Source: Marivirga tractuosa DSM 4126 (GTDB lineage Bacteria; Bacteroidota; Bacteroidia; Cytophagales; Cyclobacteriaceae). From it: a stretch of 64,000 nt of DNA. Positions 1 through 8,130 of the stretch are shown here, in pieces. Under the pieces are notes generated by a model. That model saw nothing but the letters and a program-made list of their open reading frames with translations. It was not told the origin of the DNA and ran no database searches. The DNA lies in assembly GCF_000183425.1 (NCBI RefSeq), contig NC_014759.1, positions 3,565,001-3,629,000 on the forward strand, in the 5' to 3' direction. The translations under genes and the position numbers were made by a program. Position 1 is the stretch's first letter; every line of letters starts with the position of its first letter.

Positions 1-663
1 GAGATCAAGAAAACCGTATAGAAATCGCTCTAAGCCGTATTTGGTCTCTCCATATTTTCTAGCTCTGTGCTGCACTACTTTTTCGCCTATTTTTCTAAAG
101 CCATTCCATTTGGCAATAACCGGGATATAGCGGTGCATTTCGCCATAAACCTCTATGTTTTTAACCACTTTACTGCGATAAGCTTTCAATCCACAATTAA
201 AATCATGCAATTTGATGCCCGATATTTTACGGGTTACAAAATTGAAAAATTTAGAAGGAATAGTTTTGCTGATCGGGTCGTGCCTTTTCTTTTTCCAGCC
301 GGAAACAATATCATAGCCTTCTTTAACTACCATATCGTATAGCCCTGGGATTTCATCTGGGCTGTCCTGCATGTCGGCATCCATTGTGATTACCACTTCT
401 CCCATTGCATGTTTGAAACCAGTATGAAGGGCTGCTGATTTCCCGTAATTTCTAGAAAATTTAATTCCTTTAAGCTGAATATGTTGTTGTGAAAGCTCTT
501 CTATGATTTCCCATGAATCATCTGAACTTCCATCATCAATCATTAATATTTCATAGCTTAATAATGGATGAATAGCCATCACTCGATTAATCCATTGGGT
601 TAATTCAGGCAATGATTCCTCTTCATTGAAAACCGGTATAACAATGCTTATATTATACTTCAT
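1..663 (-). CDS. Family 2 glycosyltransferase (DPM1/polyprenyl-phosphate type), C-terminus cut by window edge
   Basis: Reading the minus strand from the ATG at 663 gives 221 codons without a stop, running off the left edge. The N-terminus has the GT-A start of family 2 enzymes (IVIPVFNEEESL, residues 7-18), a DDG nucleotide-binding motif (43-45), and a DAD metal site followed by QD (95-100). A DFNCGLKAYR stretch (about 154-163) is typical of the dolichyl-phosphate mannosyltransferase / DPG-synthase-like branch. Such enzymes move a sugar from a nucleotide sugar to a lipid phosphate at the inner membrane; the substrate cannot be told. The ATG overlaps the stop of the upstream DUF4199 gene by 4 bp (ATGA), so it is probably translationally coupled as the last visible gene of a four-gene operon. 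Missing C-terminal membrane helices would lie outside the window. Confidence 0.9.
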   Translation of the reverse strand, partial: MKYNISIVIPVFNEEESLPELTQWINRVMAIHPLLSYEILMIDDGSSDDSWEIIEELSQQHIQLKGIKFSRNYGKSAALHTGFKHAMGEVVITMDADMQDSPDEIPGLYDMVVKEGYDIVSGWKKKRHDPISKTIPSKFFNFVTRKISGIKLHDFNCGLKAYRSKVVKNIEVYGEMHRYIPVIAKWNGFRKIGEKVVQHRARKYGETKYGLERFLYGFLDL

Positions 664-1184
664 ACTCTTTTGGGTTCACTGGTTCTCATGAAAAGGGAAA
701 CTAAAGGCGTAACTAATGCACCAATAATCACATTATTGACTGCCAAGCTGCCAATTATTCTGGCATTAGATGATTCACCAGACTTCAGATACTCCTGATA
801 ACCTTCCTCACCCATTTTGTCCACTAACATATCTTTTCCGGCTATGATTTTTTCAATTATCATGGCTCTATACTCATCAAAATGATCTGTTGCAAATAAA
901 ACTGCATCTGACCAAAGGACAATAGAATAAAATAGGGTAAAAAATAAGGTATATAAAATGCCAATGGAAAAGCCTTGCCAAAATCTCAATCCATCAGGAT
1001 TGGTATCACGAAACAGTTTTACAGCAAAGAATAAAAACAAACTCAAAAGCGGACCAATAAAAATGATATTACTGGAATAGATCACTGGGTTTTTATCTAA
1101 TAAAATCAAGATGAAAAACATCAGGATCACAAAAACTGTAGCAATCAAGCTGAACCTTAAAGGGCTTTTTACTAATAAATTCAT
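660..1184 (-). CDS. DUF4199-like integral membrane protein
   Basis: A 174-residue hydrophobic protein with about four predicted membrane segments (roughly 12-30, 38-58, 70-92, 145-168) and a soluble acidic stretch between the third and fourth. This arrangement, the length and the position next to a DPM1-like glycosyltransferase fit the Bacteroidetes DUF4199 family, whose function is unknown. It lies 1 bp after the dihydroorotase-like gene and overlaps the glycosyltransferase start by 4 bp, so co-expression is nearly certain. A role in envelope or lipid-linked sugar metabolism is only an inference from the neighbours. The family call comes from pattern recognition without a profile search. Confidence 0.7.
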   Translation of the reverse strand: MNLLVKSPLRFSLIATVFVILMFFILILLDKNPVIYSSNIIFIGPLLSLFLFFAVKLFRDTNPDGLRFWQGFSIGILYTLFFTLFYSIVLWSDAVLFATDHFDEYRAMIIEKIIAGKDMLVDKMGEEGYQEYLKSGESSNARIIGSLAVNNVIIGALVTPLVSLFMRTSEPKRV

Positions 1185-1185
1185 A

Positions 1186-2469
1186 TCAGGAATTTGTAAA
1201 TTTTGAATCTAAATATTGGTGCTTATTTTTAAAAACCCCGATTGCCTTAGCCGAAAAGCTTTGACCCATAAATGGAGAATTATCACTTTTAGAAAAATTG
1301 CTCTCAGGGGTGAAATCCCATTCCATATCATTGGAAAACAATGTAAAATCGGCCAGAGCACCTTTTTCTATTTTAGCCTGTGGTTGATTTAATATTTTCT
1401 TAGGATTAGCTTCTATGCAACTGATAAATGTGGAAAGCTCAATTTTGTTGGCAAGGAATTTATGATACATAGGATACATAATTTGAGCACCCATAATGCC
1501 AAATTCTGCCAAGTCGAATTCCATTTTTTTATGATCCTGATCGAAAGGTTGATGCGAAGAAACGATTACATCAATAGTGCCGTCATTCACTCCGGAAATT
1601 AAAGCTTCAATGTCTTTTTGAGTTCTTAAAGGCGGTAAAACTTTATAGTGAGTGTCAAAGGTTTCCAAATTTTCATCATCTAGGATTAAATGATGGATGT
1701 TCACATCGCAAGTCACATTTAAGCCTTCTGCTTTTGCTTTCCGGATCATTTCTACACTTTTAGCACTGCTGATACAGCTAAAGTGCAGTTTTCCGCCAGC
1801 ATATTTCAATAATTCTAAATCTCGTTGGATAATAATTTCTTCTGCTAAATGCGGGATTCCTTTCATGCCTAAGCCAGTACTTACTATGCCTTCGTTCATT
1901 TGCCCGAAAAGCGCCAACTTATGATCTTGAGGCATAGTCATCAGTAAGCCATCAAATTTTTGAAGGTACTGCAATGACTTTACTAAAATATCACTATTCC
2001 ATAATGGTTGTGCACCATCTGTGAAAGCAATAGCACCTGCATGGTAAACATCTAGCATTTCGTTCAAATTCTCGCCATCGCAATTGATCGTTACGGCTGC
2101 AGAAGGTAAAATTTGAGCTACTTGTCCAGTATTTCTGGACATCACCGTTTTAATATCAGCCTTATTTTGAATTACAGGATTTGTATTGGGCATTAATAAA
2201 GCACTTCCAAATCCACCGGCTTCCAAAACATTCGCCAAGCTTTCAAAATCTTCTCTGTATTCCTCGCCAGGTTCACCAGAAAAAACGCGCATATCCAGCC
2301 AAGAAGCCGAGGCATATAGTTCTTTTTCCTCAATAACGATATCGGTATCGATTTTTCCGGAAGGATTGATTTCTGTAATTACACCATCATCCACCAATAA
2401 ATTAACGGACTGATTGTGCCACTGAGAGGCGGGATTAATAATTTTGACAGCCTTGATGTAAGTTCGCAT
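1186..2469 (-). CDS. Dihydroorotase-like protein, predicted non-catalytic (PyrC'/PyrX type)
   Basis: The 427-residue chain has the amidohydrolase fold landmarks of class I dihydroorotase: a D-x-x-V-F-x-x-E-P-G segment (59-68), MPNTNP (93-98), GQMNEG (189-194), HHL (259-261) and PPLR (279-282). The residues that hold the two zinc ions are lost. The HxH pair is R61-V-F63, the HAED-type histidine is Met179 (MPQD), the His of the next strand is Cys232 (HFSC), and the catalytic Asp of the ATDHAPH motif is Ser305 (VSSHQP). Inactive dihydroorotase paralogues are known as structural partners of aspartate transcarbamoylase in other bacteria. A scaffold role here is inferred; no pyrB is in the window. 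It is 2 bp downstream of the BatA-domain gene. Automatic annotation would probably call it an active enzyme. Confidence 0.85.
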   Translation of the reverse strand: MRTYIKAVKIINPASQWHNQSVNLLVDDGVITEINPSGKIDTDIVIEEKELYASASWLDMRVFSGEPGEEYREDFESLANVLEAGGFGSALLMPNTNPVIQNKADIKTVMSRNTGQVAQILPSAAVTINCDGENLNEMLDVYHAGAIAFTDGAQPLWNSDILVKSLQYLQKFDGLLMTMPQDHKLALFGQMNEGIVSTGLGMKGIPHLAEEIIIQRDLELLKYAGGKLHFSCISSAKSVEMIRKAKAEGLNVTCDVNIHHLILDDENLETFDTHYKVLPPLRTQKDIEALISGVNDGTIDVIVSSHQPFDQDHKKMEFDLAEFGIMGAQIMYPMYHKFLANKIELSTFISCIEANPKKILNQPQAKIEKGALADFTLFSNDMEWDFTPESNFSKSDNSPFMGQSFSAKAIGVFKNKHQYLDSKFTNS

Positions 2470-2471
2470 AT

Positions 2472-4427
2472 CTATTTGAGCAAGCGGATGATTAAAACTT
2501 CAGCTAATAAACTCAGCAAAGCTAATACTAAGAAATATTTCCACAAAGGAAAACCGTTTTTGGTTTCATCAATATAATCTTTGATCGATGAAAAATCATA
2601 TCCATCTAAAATTACAACATTTTCTTGATCTTGAAAAAGAGATTGCAATTCAGCAGTAGTATAATAGCCTGTTTCACTTTCTTTTTTGGGGATGTTTAAG
2701 GCTAATACTCCCAATTTTTCTTCTGTTTTTGTGTTGATTATACTGTAAAATCCAGATTTTATATCTTCCTGTGGCAAGATTAAGCGCATTTCATTGCCAC
2801 TTATTCTTTGGTCTGGCACTAATTCTTGTTCTCCTTGTTGCAATTTCACCACTGTGCCTTCTGGTATATCTGATTTAGATAATTCTATTACATCCTGATT
2901 TAAGAAGAAATATTGAGTTTGATTTTCTTTTTTGCCACTAAAAGCAATTTTATAAAAAACAGGCAAGAAAATTCCGTGTTGTGTGAAATTAGTGTAAGAC
3001 TGATCAAAAGGTGAAGCAAATAGAAAGATATTCTCATTGATTCCGGTTAAGCCTAAAAAGGGATAGCCATTGATAAAAGACAGTATTTTTTGACCTGAAT
3101 TCCATTTTAAATACAATGCAGCTTCTGGCATGCTGATAGCTTCATTCATATTATTAAATACATTTCTGAAAAATGGGTTTTGCAAATCAGGACTTTGAAG
3201 CCTCACGGGGGTTTTATCCTGGCGAGAAATATTGGAGACATTTGAAAAGCCTAAATCTTCCAAGAATATATATTGGTCAAAATTTGTTTTAGGAATGACC
3301 ACTAAATTATTGCCCTTTGCAGCATAGGTTTTCAATGCTCCAGAAGCAAAATTATTGAGTTGATTTCCAAGTTCAACTATTACCAAATCATATTCATCCA
3401 GATCCTGAAAGGCAAAATTATTCAATGATTCACTGCGGAAAGTGAACAACTCATCATTTTCAAATACTGTACTTAATAAAGTATTGCTTTTGCTTTCAGC
3501 CAGTAATAATATTTTCAGTTTACTCCTTTCCGGTAGACTAAAGTAGAACGTATTGTCAAAATCTAAATCGCCTGCTTCCAATTGGATGCGAAAGGATGAA
3601 CTCATATCTGATGAGAATCTTTTGATCGGGAAGCTCACAGTTTTCTTTCCCTTATTCTCCAAAAATAATTGCTGAGTACCAATTAATTGTTCGTCATTTT
3701 CTAATGCAATATTGATATCTCCAGACTCTCCCAAAGAGCTGATTTGCACTTTTAATTCTTCATTTCCTGAGCCATCGTCCATTTGTACTACCCATAGAGA
3801 ATCAACCCAGATATTGTTGGGTTTCTGTTGATAGGGCGGCATCAAAACAAAACCCTTTGAAGAGTCAGAAAAAGTGGAAGTATTATTGTCGATGACAGAT
3901 TTCTGGAAATCGCTTAATAGCAATAATTTTTCTGAAGATTGATTTTCTTTGATTATCCTTTCCAGATTCAGTGTGACTTCATTTTCTGCTATTTCAATTT
4001 CCTGATAAGCTTCCAATGAGTTACCAGACTGGTTAACCGCTTTCAAAGATTGAGGATAACTTTCAAAAAGCTGGTTGATGTAGCTCATGTTTTCCTCAAT
4101 TATAGGACTAGAGCTCCCTTCTGCATAAGCCGTATTAGAGGCAGATTGATCCAAAACCAATAAATTCACTTCAGAATTCATGGCTTCACTTTTCCAAAAA
4201 GGTTTGGCAATGCTTAAAACCAGAAAGAGAATTAAAAGTATCCGGCTGATTAAAATGAGTATGTGTTTTAATTTTCGGCTTCTCTTTTGTTCTTCATTTA
4301 CTTCACTGAGAAAAAAGAGATTACTGAATTTTAAACTTTTATATTTCCTAAACTGAAAAAGATGAATCAGGATAGGAATAATGATTAAAAAAAGAAGCCA
4401 AAAGGCGTTAGGATTGGTAATATTCAT
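2472..4427 (-). CDS. BatA-domain membrane protein
   Basis: A 651-residue protein starting with the double-transmembrane BatA (aerotolerance regulator N-terminal) module: a first helix at about 8-26, the basic linker FRKYKSLKFSNL with a conserved FLSEV, and a second helix at about 56-76. A large domain follows, probably periplasmic, with von Willebrand/GATase-like alternating strands (for example VIVELGN and VIPKTNF). The final helix is at about 628-650. This architecture is common in Bacteroidetes and is distinct from BatA itself, which has a VWA domain with a MIDAS motif; no clear MIDAS is visible. Function is unknown. It is the first gene of the operon leading to the dihydroorotase-like, DUF4199 and glycosyltransferase genes. 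Confidence 0.75.
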   Translation of the reverse strand: MNITNPNAFWLLFLIIIPILIHLFQFRKYKSLKFSNLFFLSEVNEEQKRSRKLKHILILISRILLILFLVLSIAKPFWKSEAMNSEVNLLVLDQSASNTAYAEGSSSPIIEENMSYINQLFESYPQSLKAVNQSGNSLEAYQEIEIAENEVTLNLERIIKENQSSEKLLLLSDFQKSVIDNNTSTFSDSSKGFVLMPPYQQKPNNIWVDSLWVVQMDDGSGNEELKVQISSLGESGDINIALENDEQLIGTQQLFLENKGKKTVSFPIKRFSSDMSSSFRIQLEAGDLDFDNTFYFSLPERSKLKILLLAESKSNTLLSTVFENDELFTFRSESLNNFAFQDLDEYDLVIVELGNQLNNFASGALKTYAAKGNNLVVIPKTNFDQYIFLEDLGFSNVSNISRQDKTPVRLQSPDLQNPFFRNVFNNMNEAISMPEAALYLKWNSGQKILSFINGYPFLGLTGINENIFLFASPFDQSYTNFTQHGIFLPVFYKIAFSGKKENQTQYFFLNQDVIELSKSDIPEGTVVKLQQGEQELVPDQRISGNEMRLILPQEDIKSGFYSIINTKTEEKLGVLALNIPKKESETGYYTTAELQSLFQDQENVVILDGYDFSSIKDYIDETKNGFPLWKYFLVLALLSLLAEVLIIRLLK

Positions 4428-4841
4428 ACAAAAGGCAAATTAGTGCAATAGCTTAAAGGAATCAATAGTTTGCGGCATTATTTAATGCTATCCGTAATAA
4501 AAAGTTGAGGAGAACTTATAATTCTTTCATTCAATATTTTAACATCTTCTTTTCTAATAGTAATTATTTTTTTACATATTGAAAGCCTAAGGCTTTTACT
4601 GAAACTTATAGAAGCCAAAGGCTTGAGGTAACTCTCGCTAAGGCGCAGAGACGCTAAGACCTCGCAACGAAAAATAAGAGAAAAATGATTATTTTATTTT
4701 ACAGAATTGTTTTTCTCTTTGCGAAAACTTTGGGCCTTCGCGCCTTCGCGAGACATTTTAAGCGTCTTTAGACGCCTGCGGTCAATCTAGTTGTATAGTA
4801 GAAAATAGATTAAAGAGAAAATGAAAGATTATTTATTCCTA
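4428..4841. repeat. Intergenic region with degenerate dispersed repeat and three-base-loop hairpins
   Basis: No credible gene is seen. Two short hairpins stand out near 4584-4634 (AAGCC-taa-GGCTT and AAGCC-aaa-GGCTT). They are followed by 'CTCGCTAAGGCGCAGAGACG' and later 'TTCGCGCCTTCGCGAGAC' with GCGTC-ttta-GACGC. This resembles the Bacteroidetes intergenic repeats built from 'cgcaaaggcgcagag' units, in opposite orientations. The region lies between the BatA-domain gene start and the tetR stop, so it must also hold the promoter of the minus-strand operon; I could not place that promoter. Confidence 0.5.
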
Positions 4842-5453
4842 TTAACTTCTCTCCATAAACCCCCAATACTCCCTTTTCCCTTTATCTGTCAAATAGGGAT
4901 AGATCATTTCAAACAGCAAATCACCATAATATTCAACCGAATTGTCTTCATCAAAAGTAGCATAAACATTTATCCAGCTATCTCCAATAATATTCATTCT
5001 TTGATATAGCCTTTCATATTCTTGCTCAAATTCTGCGGGTCTAAAAATCTCAGCTTCTATTAGCATCCGAAACACTGATTGAAATTGCTCATTCCTAAAC
5101 TTCATTAAAGCTGCATAATGGGATTTTATCTTTTTATTTTCATTCATTAAATGTATAAAATCGATCAGGATGAATTTATAGTCATACATTTTTTCCATTG
5201 TCTTGATTGAGGACTTATATAATGACTCTAATTGATTATCCAATTCCATGGATTTCATCTGATTATCCATTTCTTCTACTAACTGAAAATACAATGCTTC
5301 CACAATGTCCTCTTTCAATTTGAAGTGGTAATTCAAATTTCCTTGACTTATATTCAACTCTTGGGCAATCTGCCTCAAGCTGACATTCACCATGCCTTTT
5401 TCATTGAACAATAGAAGAGATGCTTGCAGAATTTTCTCTTTAGTATTTTTCAT
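4842..5453 (-). CDS. TetR/AcrR family transcriptional regulator
   Basis: 203 residues. The N-terminal TetR DNA-binding domain is clear: KEKILQASLLLFNEKG (5-20), then the helix-turn-helix SLRQIAQELNISQGNLNYHF (about 25-44), where NLNYHF is the usual recognition helix ending. The rest is an all-helical ligand and dimer domain with no recognisable ligand motif. It is divergent from an FAD-dependent monooxygenase gene 61 bp away, and the gap holds two near-identical 20-bp sites. The simplest reading is a repressor of itself and the monooxygenase, with an unknown aromatic or toxic inducer; the pairing is typical but the ligand is not known. Confidence 0.9.
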   Translation of the reverse strand: MKNTKEKILQASLLLFNEKGMVNVSLRQIAQELNISQGNLNYHFKLKEDIVEALYFQLVEEMDNQMKSMELDNQLESLYKSSIKTMEKMYDYKFILIDFIHLMNENKKIKSHYAALMKFRNEQFQSVFRMLIEAEIFRPAEFEQEYERLYQRMNIIGDSWINVYATFDEDNSVEYYGDLLFEMIYPYLTDKGKREYWGFMERS

Positions 5454-5500
5454 TTTAGTAAACTTGACCTAATTATATTATTTTAGTACATTTGACCTAA
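5453..5500. promoter_or_regulatory. Tandem operator-like sites and promoter between tetR and the monooxygenase
   Basis: Two copies of a 20-bp sequence, TTTTAGTAAACTTGACCTAA at 5453-5472 and TTTTAGTACATTTGACCTAA at 5481-5500, match at 18 of 20 positions with starts 28 bp apart. Each has TTAG-type ends in inverted orientation (TTAGTA / TAGGTCAA on the other strand), giving a weak dyad. The second copy contains TACATTTG (5487-5494), a match to the Bacteroidetes -7 element TAnnTTTG, and the first contains CTTG at 5463-5466 at about -33 spacing. A protein bound here would cover the monooxygenase promoter, and the first copy abuts the tetR start codon. Confidence 0.7.
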
Positions 5501-5514
5501 AATTAAGAATAAGT

Positions 5515-6645
5515 ATGGAAATAGCAATAATTGGAGGAGGAATAGCCGGTCTTACTACTGCTTTGGCTTTAAAAAATGAGGGTATTTCATCCATAGTTTA
5601 TGAACGTGCTGATCAACTGAATGAAGTAGGGGCTGGAATATGGTTGCAACCAAATGCACTCAAAGTATTGAATCGTTTAGGTTTGAAAGATAAAATCTTA
5701 GAGAATGGTATTCAATTGGAAGGAGTTGATATTACAAACGATCAAGTAAAGCCGATTAAAGAAAGAGATACAGCAGTTCACGATGATGAAGGCAATAAAA
5801 TTGTTTCAATACATCGAGCAAAACTGCAGCAAATTTTATTTGAAGCCTTACCCGAGAACTCAATAAAATTAGGACATGAATTGAAATCTTTTAGTCAAAA
5901 TGCCAGTGAGGTTGATCTTGAGTTTGATCATGAATCCGTTAAAGCAGATTGTGTTTTGGCCGCAGATGGAATAAATTCGCAAATTCGTAAACAGCTATTT
6001 CCGCAATCTTCACTAAGACATTCAGGTCAAACCTGCTGGAGAGGAATTGCCAGTATTGATTTACCAAAAGAATTTCACAATGTAGGAAGAGAAGCCTGGG
6101 GTAATAATGTTCGCTTTGGTTTTTCCCCAGTTTCTGAAAATTCCGTTTATTGGTTTGCCGTTGCTAAAGCTAATCCTTTTCAAAAAGATGATAAATCGAA
6201 AATTAAGGTACAATTAAGTGAGAAGTTTATAAAATTTCATCCGATTGTGAATCAAATCATTAATGCAACAGACGAGCAGAAAATTATCAGAGGAGATTTA
6301 ATGGATTTGAGAAGACTGGATAAATGGCATCATCAAAAAATAGGTTTAATTGGTGATGCGGCACATGCCACTACACCCAATATGGGACAAGGAGCAGGAC
6401 AAGGTATAGAGGATGCCTATGTAATGGCAAAATTATTTTCTCAAAATCAGGCTTCTGAAAAACTTTTCGAAACTTTTGAAAAGCTACGAAGGGAGAAAGT
6501 AGATTATGTAGTGAACAATTCTTGGCGTTTTGGAAAAATGGCGCATAGCCCATTTGGCAGGGTAATAATGAAAACGGTAATGAAGATGACTCCGCAAACT
6601 GTGATTAAAAAACAGCTAGAGAAGTTGTATGTGGTTAAAGTATAA
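5515..6645 (+). CDS. FAD-dependent monooxygenase (UbiH/PHBH-like group A flavoprotein)
   Basis: A 376-residue flavoprotein hydroxylase. The FAD ADP-binding fold is IIGGGIAGLTTALAL (5-19), followed by an acidic strand end (YERAD, about 29-33). The DG motif is AADGINSQIR (149-158). The second FAD motif is GDAAHATTPNMGQGAGQGIEDA (280-301). These three mark class A monooxygenases, which use NAD(P)H and O2 to hydroxylate aromatic or other electron-rich substrates. The substrate cannot be read from sequence; members of this branch include salicylate hydroxylase-like enzymes and TetX-like drug-modifying enzymes. It is divergent from tetR and ends 60 bp before the convergent outer-membrane protein gene, with a shared bidirectional terminator. 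Confidence 0.9.
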   Translation: MEIAIIGGGIAGLTTALALKNEGISSIVYERADQLNEVGAGIWLQPNALKVLNRLGLKDKILENGIQLEGVDITNDQVKPIKERDTAVHDDEGNKIVSIHRAKLQQILFEALPENSIKLGHELKSFSQNASEVDLEFDHESVKADCVLAADGINSQIRKQLFPQSSLRHSGQTCWRGIASIDLPKEFHNVGREAWGNNVRFGFSPVSENSVYWFAVAKANPFQKDDKSKIKVQLSEKFIKFHPIVNQIINATDEQKIIRGDLMDLRRLDKWHHQKIGLIGDAAHATTPNMGQGAGQGIEDAYVMAKLFSQNQASEKLFETFEKLRREKVDYVVNNSWRFGKMAHSPFGRVIMKTVMKMTPQTVIKKQLEKLYVVKV

Positions 6646-6680
6646 AGAATCGGAGAGTTGTTTTTGAACTCTCCGATTCT
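6646..6680. terminator. Bidirectional rho-independent terminator
   Basis: A perfect 14-bp inverted repeat (6646-6659 and 6667-6680) with a 7-base T-rich loop, starting right after the monooxygenase stop. It lies between two convergent genes and would end transcription from both sides. Confidence 0.85.
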
Positions 6681-6706
6681 AACAGCATAGCCTTACTATC
6701 TATATC

Positions 6707-7420
6707 TTATTTGTTTAAATTGATAAGGTAAGTTAAGTTAAAACTGAATATTCTATTTTTTGCACCAAAATCGTAAGTTATATCTTGGTTAGCAGAGTTG
6801 TCAGTAAACTCATTTGATGCATTTAATACTCCAAAATTGTAACTAGCTCCAACTTTAATTATTCGTTTTTCATTTATATTATATTCAAAATCAGCTTTCA
6901 AAATCAGTCCGATATCAAGAACGTAAAATTCATTAACATCATCTGCTTCTCTAGTACTGATTATATCTCTGTCAATTTCAGAGTCAGTAATGCTTTTACC
7001 CGAAAATGCATAACCCCCATAAAATCCACCTCCAAGTTGTAGGTAAGCTTTATTAAATAGATCAGTTCTAAAATTAAATATTAAGGGTATTTGCACGTAA
7101 TCTAAGGTAGTGGTTACATCACTGGTTTGGTATCCGGCACCTGAGTAAAATAGTCCAATATGAAAGACAAAGTTTTCTGTAGCTCCCCCTTCTGAATAAA
7201 TACCAGCGTTTAAACGAGGCATAAAACCTAATTCAGGATAAATACTAGGGTCATTTATTTTAGTAAATTCCATACTGGGTGAATTCAAGCCTATTTGTAA
7301 TCCTACTCGGGCTATTTTACCTCGGTCAATTCCACTTTGGTTTAACGCATCATCTTGTGCAAAGACTATATTGGAAATTGCTAAAAATAAAAGAGTGATT
7401 TGTAATTGTTTTTTCATCAT
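6707..7420 (-). CDS. PorT-like outer-membrane beta-barrel protein
   Basis: 237 residues with a signal peptide (MMKKQLQITLLFLAISNIVFAQ, cleavage near residue 22). The mature part is made of alternating hydrophobic strands with glycine turns (VGLQIGLNSPSMEF, FVFHIGLFYSGAGY, AYLQLGGGFYGGYAF, IIKVGASYNFGVLN) and ends in FSFNLTYLINLNK. This is the pattern of the outer-membrane beta-barrel (OMP_b-brl_2/PorT) family abundant in Bacteroidetes. No specific function can be given. It faces the monooxygenase gene convergently and lies upstream of, but well separated from, frr on the same strand. Confidence 0.75.
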   Translation of the reverse strand: MMKKQLQITLLFLAISNIVFAQDDALNQSGIDRGKIARVGLQIGLNSPSMEFTKINDPSIYPELGFMPRLNAGIYSEGGATENFVFHIGLFYSGAGYQTSDVTTTLDYVQIPLIFNFRTDLFNKAYLQLGGGFYGGYAFSGKSITDSEIDRDIISTREADDVNEFYVLDIGLILKADFEYNINEKRIIKVGASYNFGVLNASNEFTDNSANQDITYDFGAKNRIFSFNLTYLINLNK

Positions 7421-7508
7421 TAATAGTTTAAAATTTTAGGGTTGCAAACCTAATTAATTAACTTCTTTCAGGAAAAAATAAACTATTATTTTCTTATTTG
7501 CCTACAAA

Positions 7509-7538
7509 AAAAGCTACATTTTTTAGAATGTAGCTTTT
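7509..7538 (-). terminator. Terminator after frr
   Basis: A 12-bp perfect stem (7509-7520 with 7527-7538) and 6-base loop. On the minus strand it is followed by a run of T, as expected for a rho-independent terminator of the pyrH-frr unit. Confidence 0.85.
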
Positions 7539-7563
7539 GTAGAAAAGTATATTGAGATGGTGT

Positions 7564-8124
7564 CTAAACCGTCATAATCTCTTTTTCCTTATGCTCTAGA
7601 ATGTCATCAATTTTTTTAGTGAAATCATTAGTTAGGGACTGCACCTTATCTTCTCCTCTTTTGACATCATCTTCAGAGATACCTTCCTTTTGCAATTGCT
7701 TTAGTTGGTCATTTGCATCCTTTCTAGCATTACGAATAGAAATTTTTCCATCCTCAGCCTCATTTTTGGCTTGCTTAGTTAAGGAAATTCTTCTTTCTTC
7801 AGTTAAAGGTGGAATATTAATTCTAACAATTTCCCCATCATTTTGAGGAGTGAAACCTAAATCACTATTGATTATAGCACGTTCTATTTCACCAATGATG
7901 TTTTTCTCCCATGGTTTAATAATGATAGATCGTGCATCTGGTGTACTGATAGAAGCAACCTGGTTAATAGGAGTGTCATTACCATAATAATCTACCATTA
8001 AACCATCAAGCATTGCAGGGGAAGCTTTACCTGCTCTAATTTTCTGCAAATTACTTTTTGTGTGCTGAATGGCTTTTTCCATTAGCTCTTTTGCCTCATC
8101 CAATACTAAATCTATTTCTTCCAT
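7564..8124 (-). CDS. frr: Ribosome recycling factor
   Basis: 186 residues against 185 in E. coli. The typical features are the N-terminal helix followed by KIRAGKASPAMLDGLMVDYYG, PINQVASISTPDARSIIIKPW, and the central INIPPLTEERR segment, then two long C-terminal helices. RRF works with EF-G to split the post-termination ribosome. The gene starts 6 bp after the pyrH stop, and the pyrH-frr pair is a widely conserved arrangement. A clear terminator follows. Confidence 0.97.
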   Translation of the reverse strand: MEEIDLVLDEAKELMEKAIQHTKSNLQKIRAGKASPAMLDGLMVDYYGNDTPINQVASISTPDARSIIIKPWEKNIIGEIERAIINSDLGFTPQNDGEIVRINIPPLTEERRISLTKQAKNEAEDGKISIRNARKDANDQLKQLQKEGISEDDVKRGEDKVQSLTNDFTKKIDDILEHKEKEIMTV

Positions 8125-8130
8125 TGCTTT

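Noticed and set aside
67..342. Plus-strand open frame at the left edge
   Set aside because: It is antisense to the glycosyltransferase, whose motifs are clear on the minus strand.
1186..2469. Calling this gene an active dihydroorotase (pyrC)
   Set aside because: Key metal ligands are missing at four separate sites.
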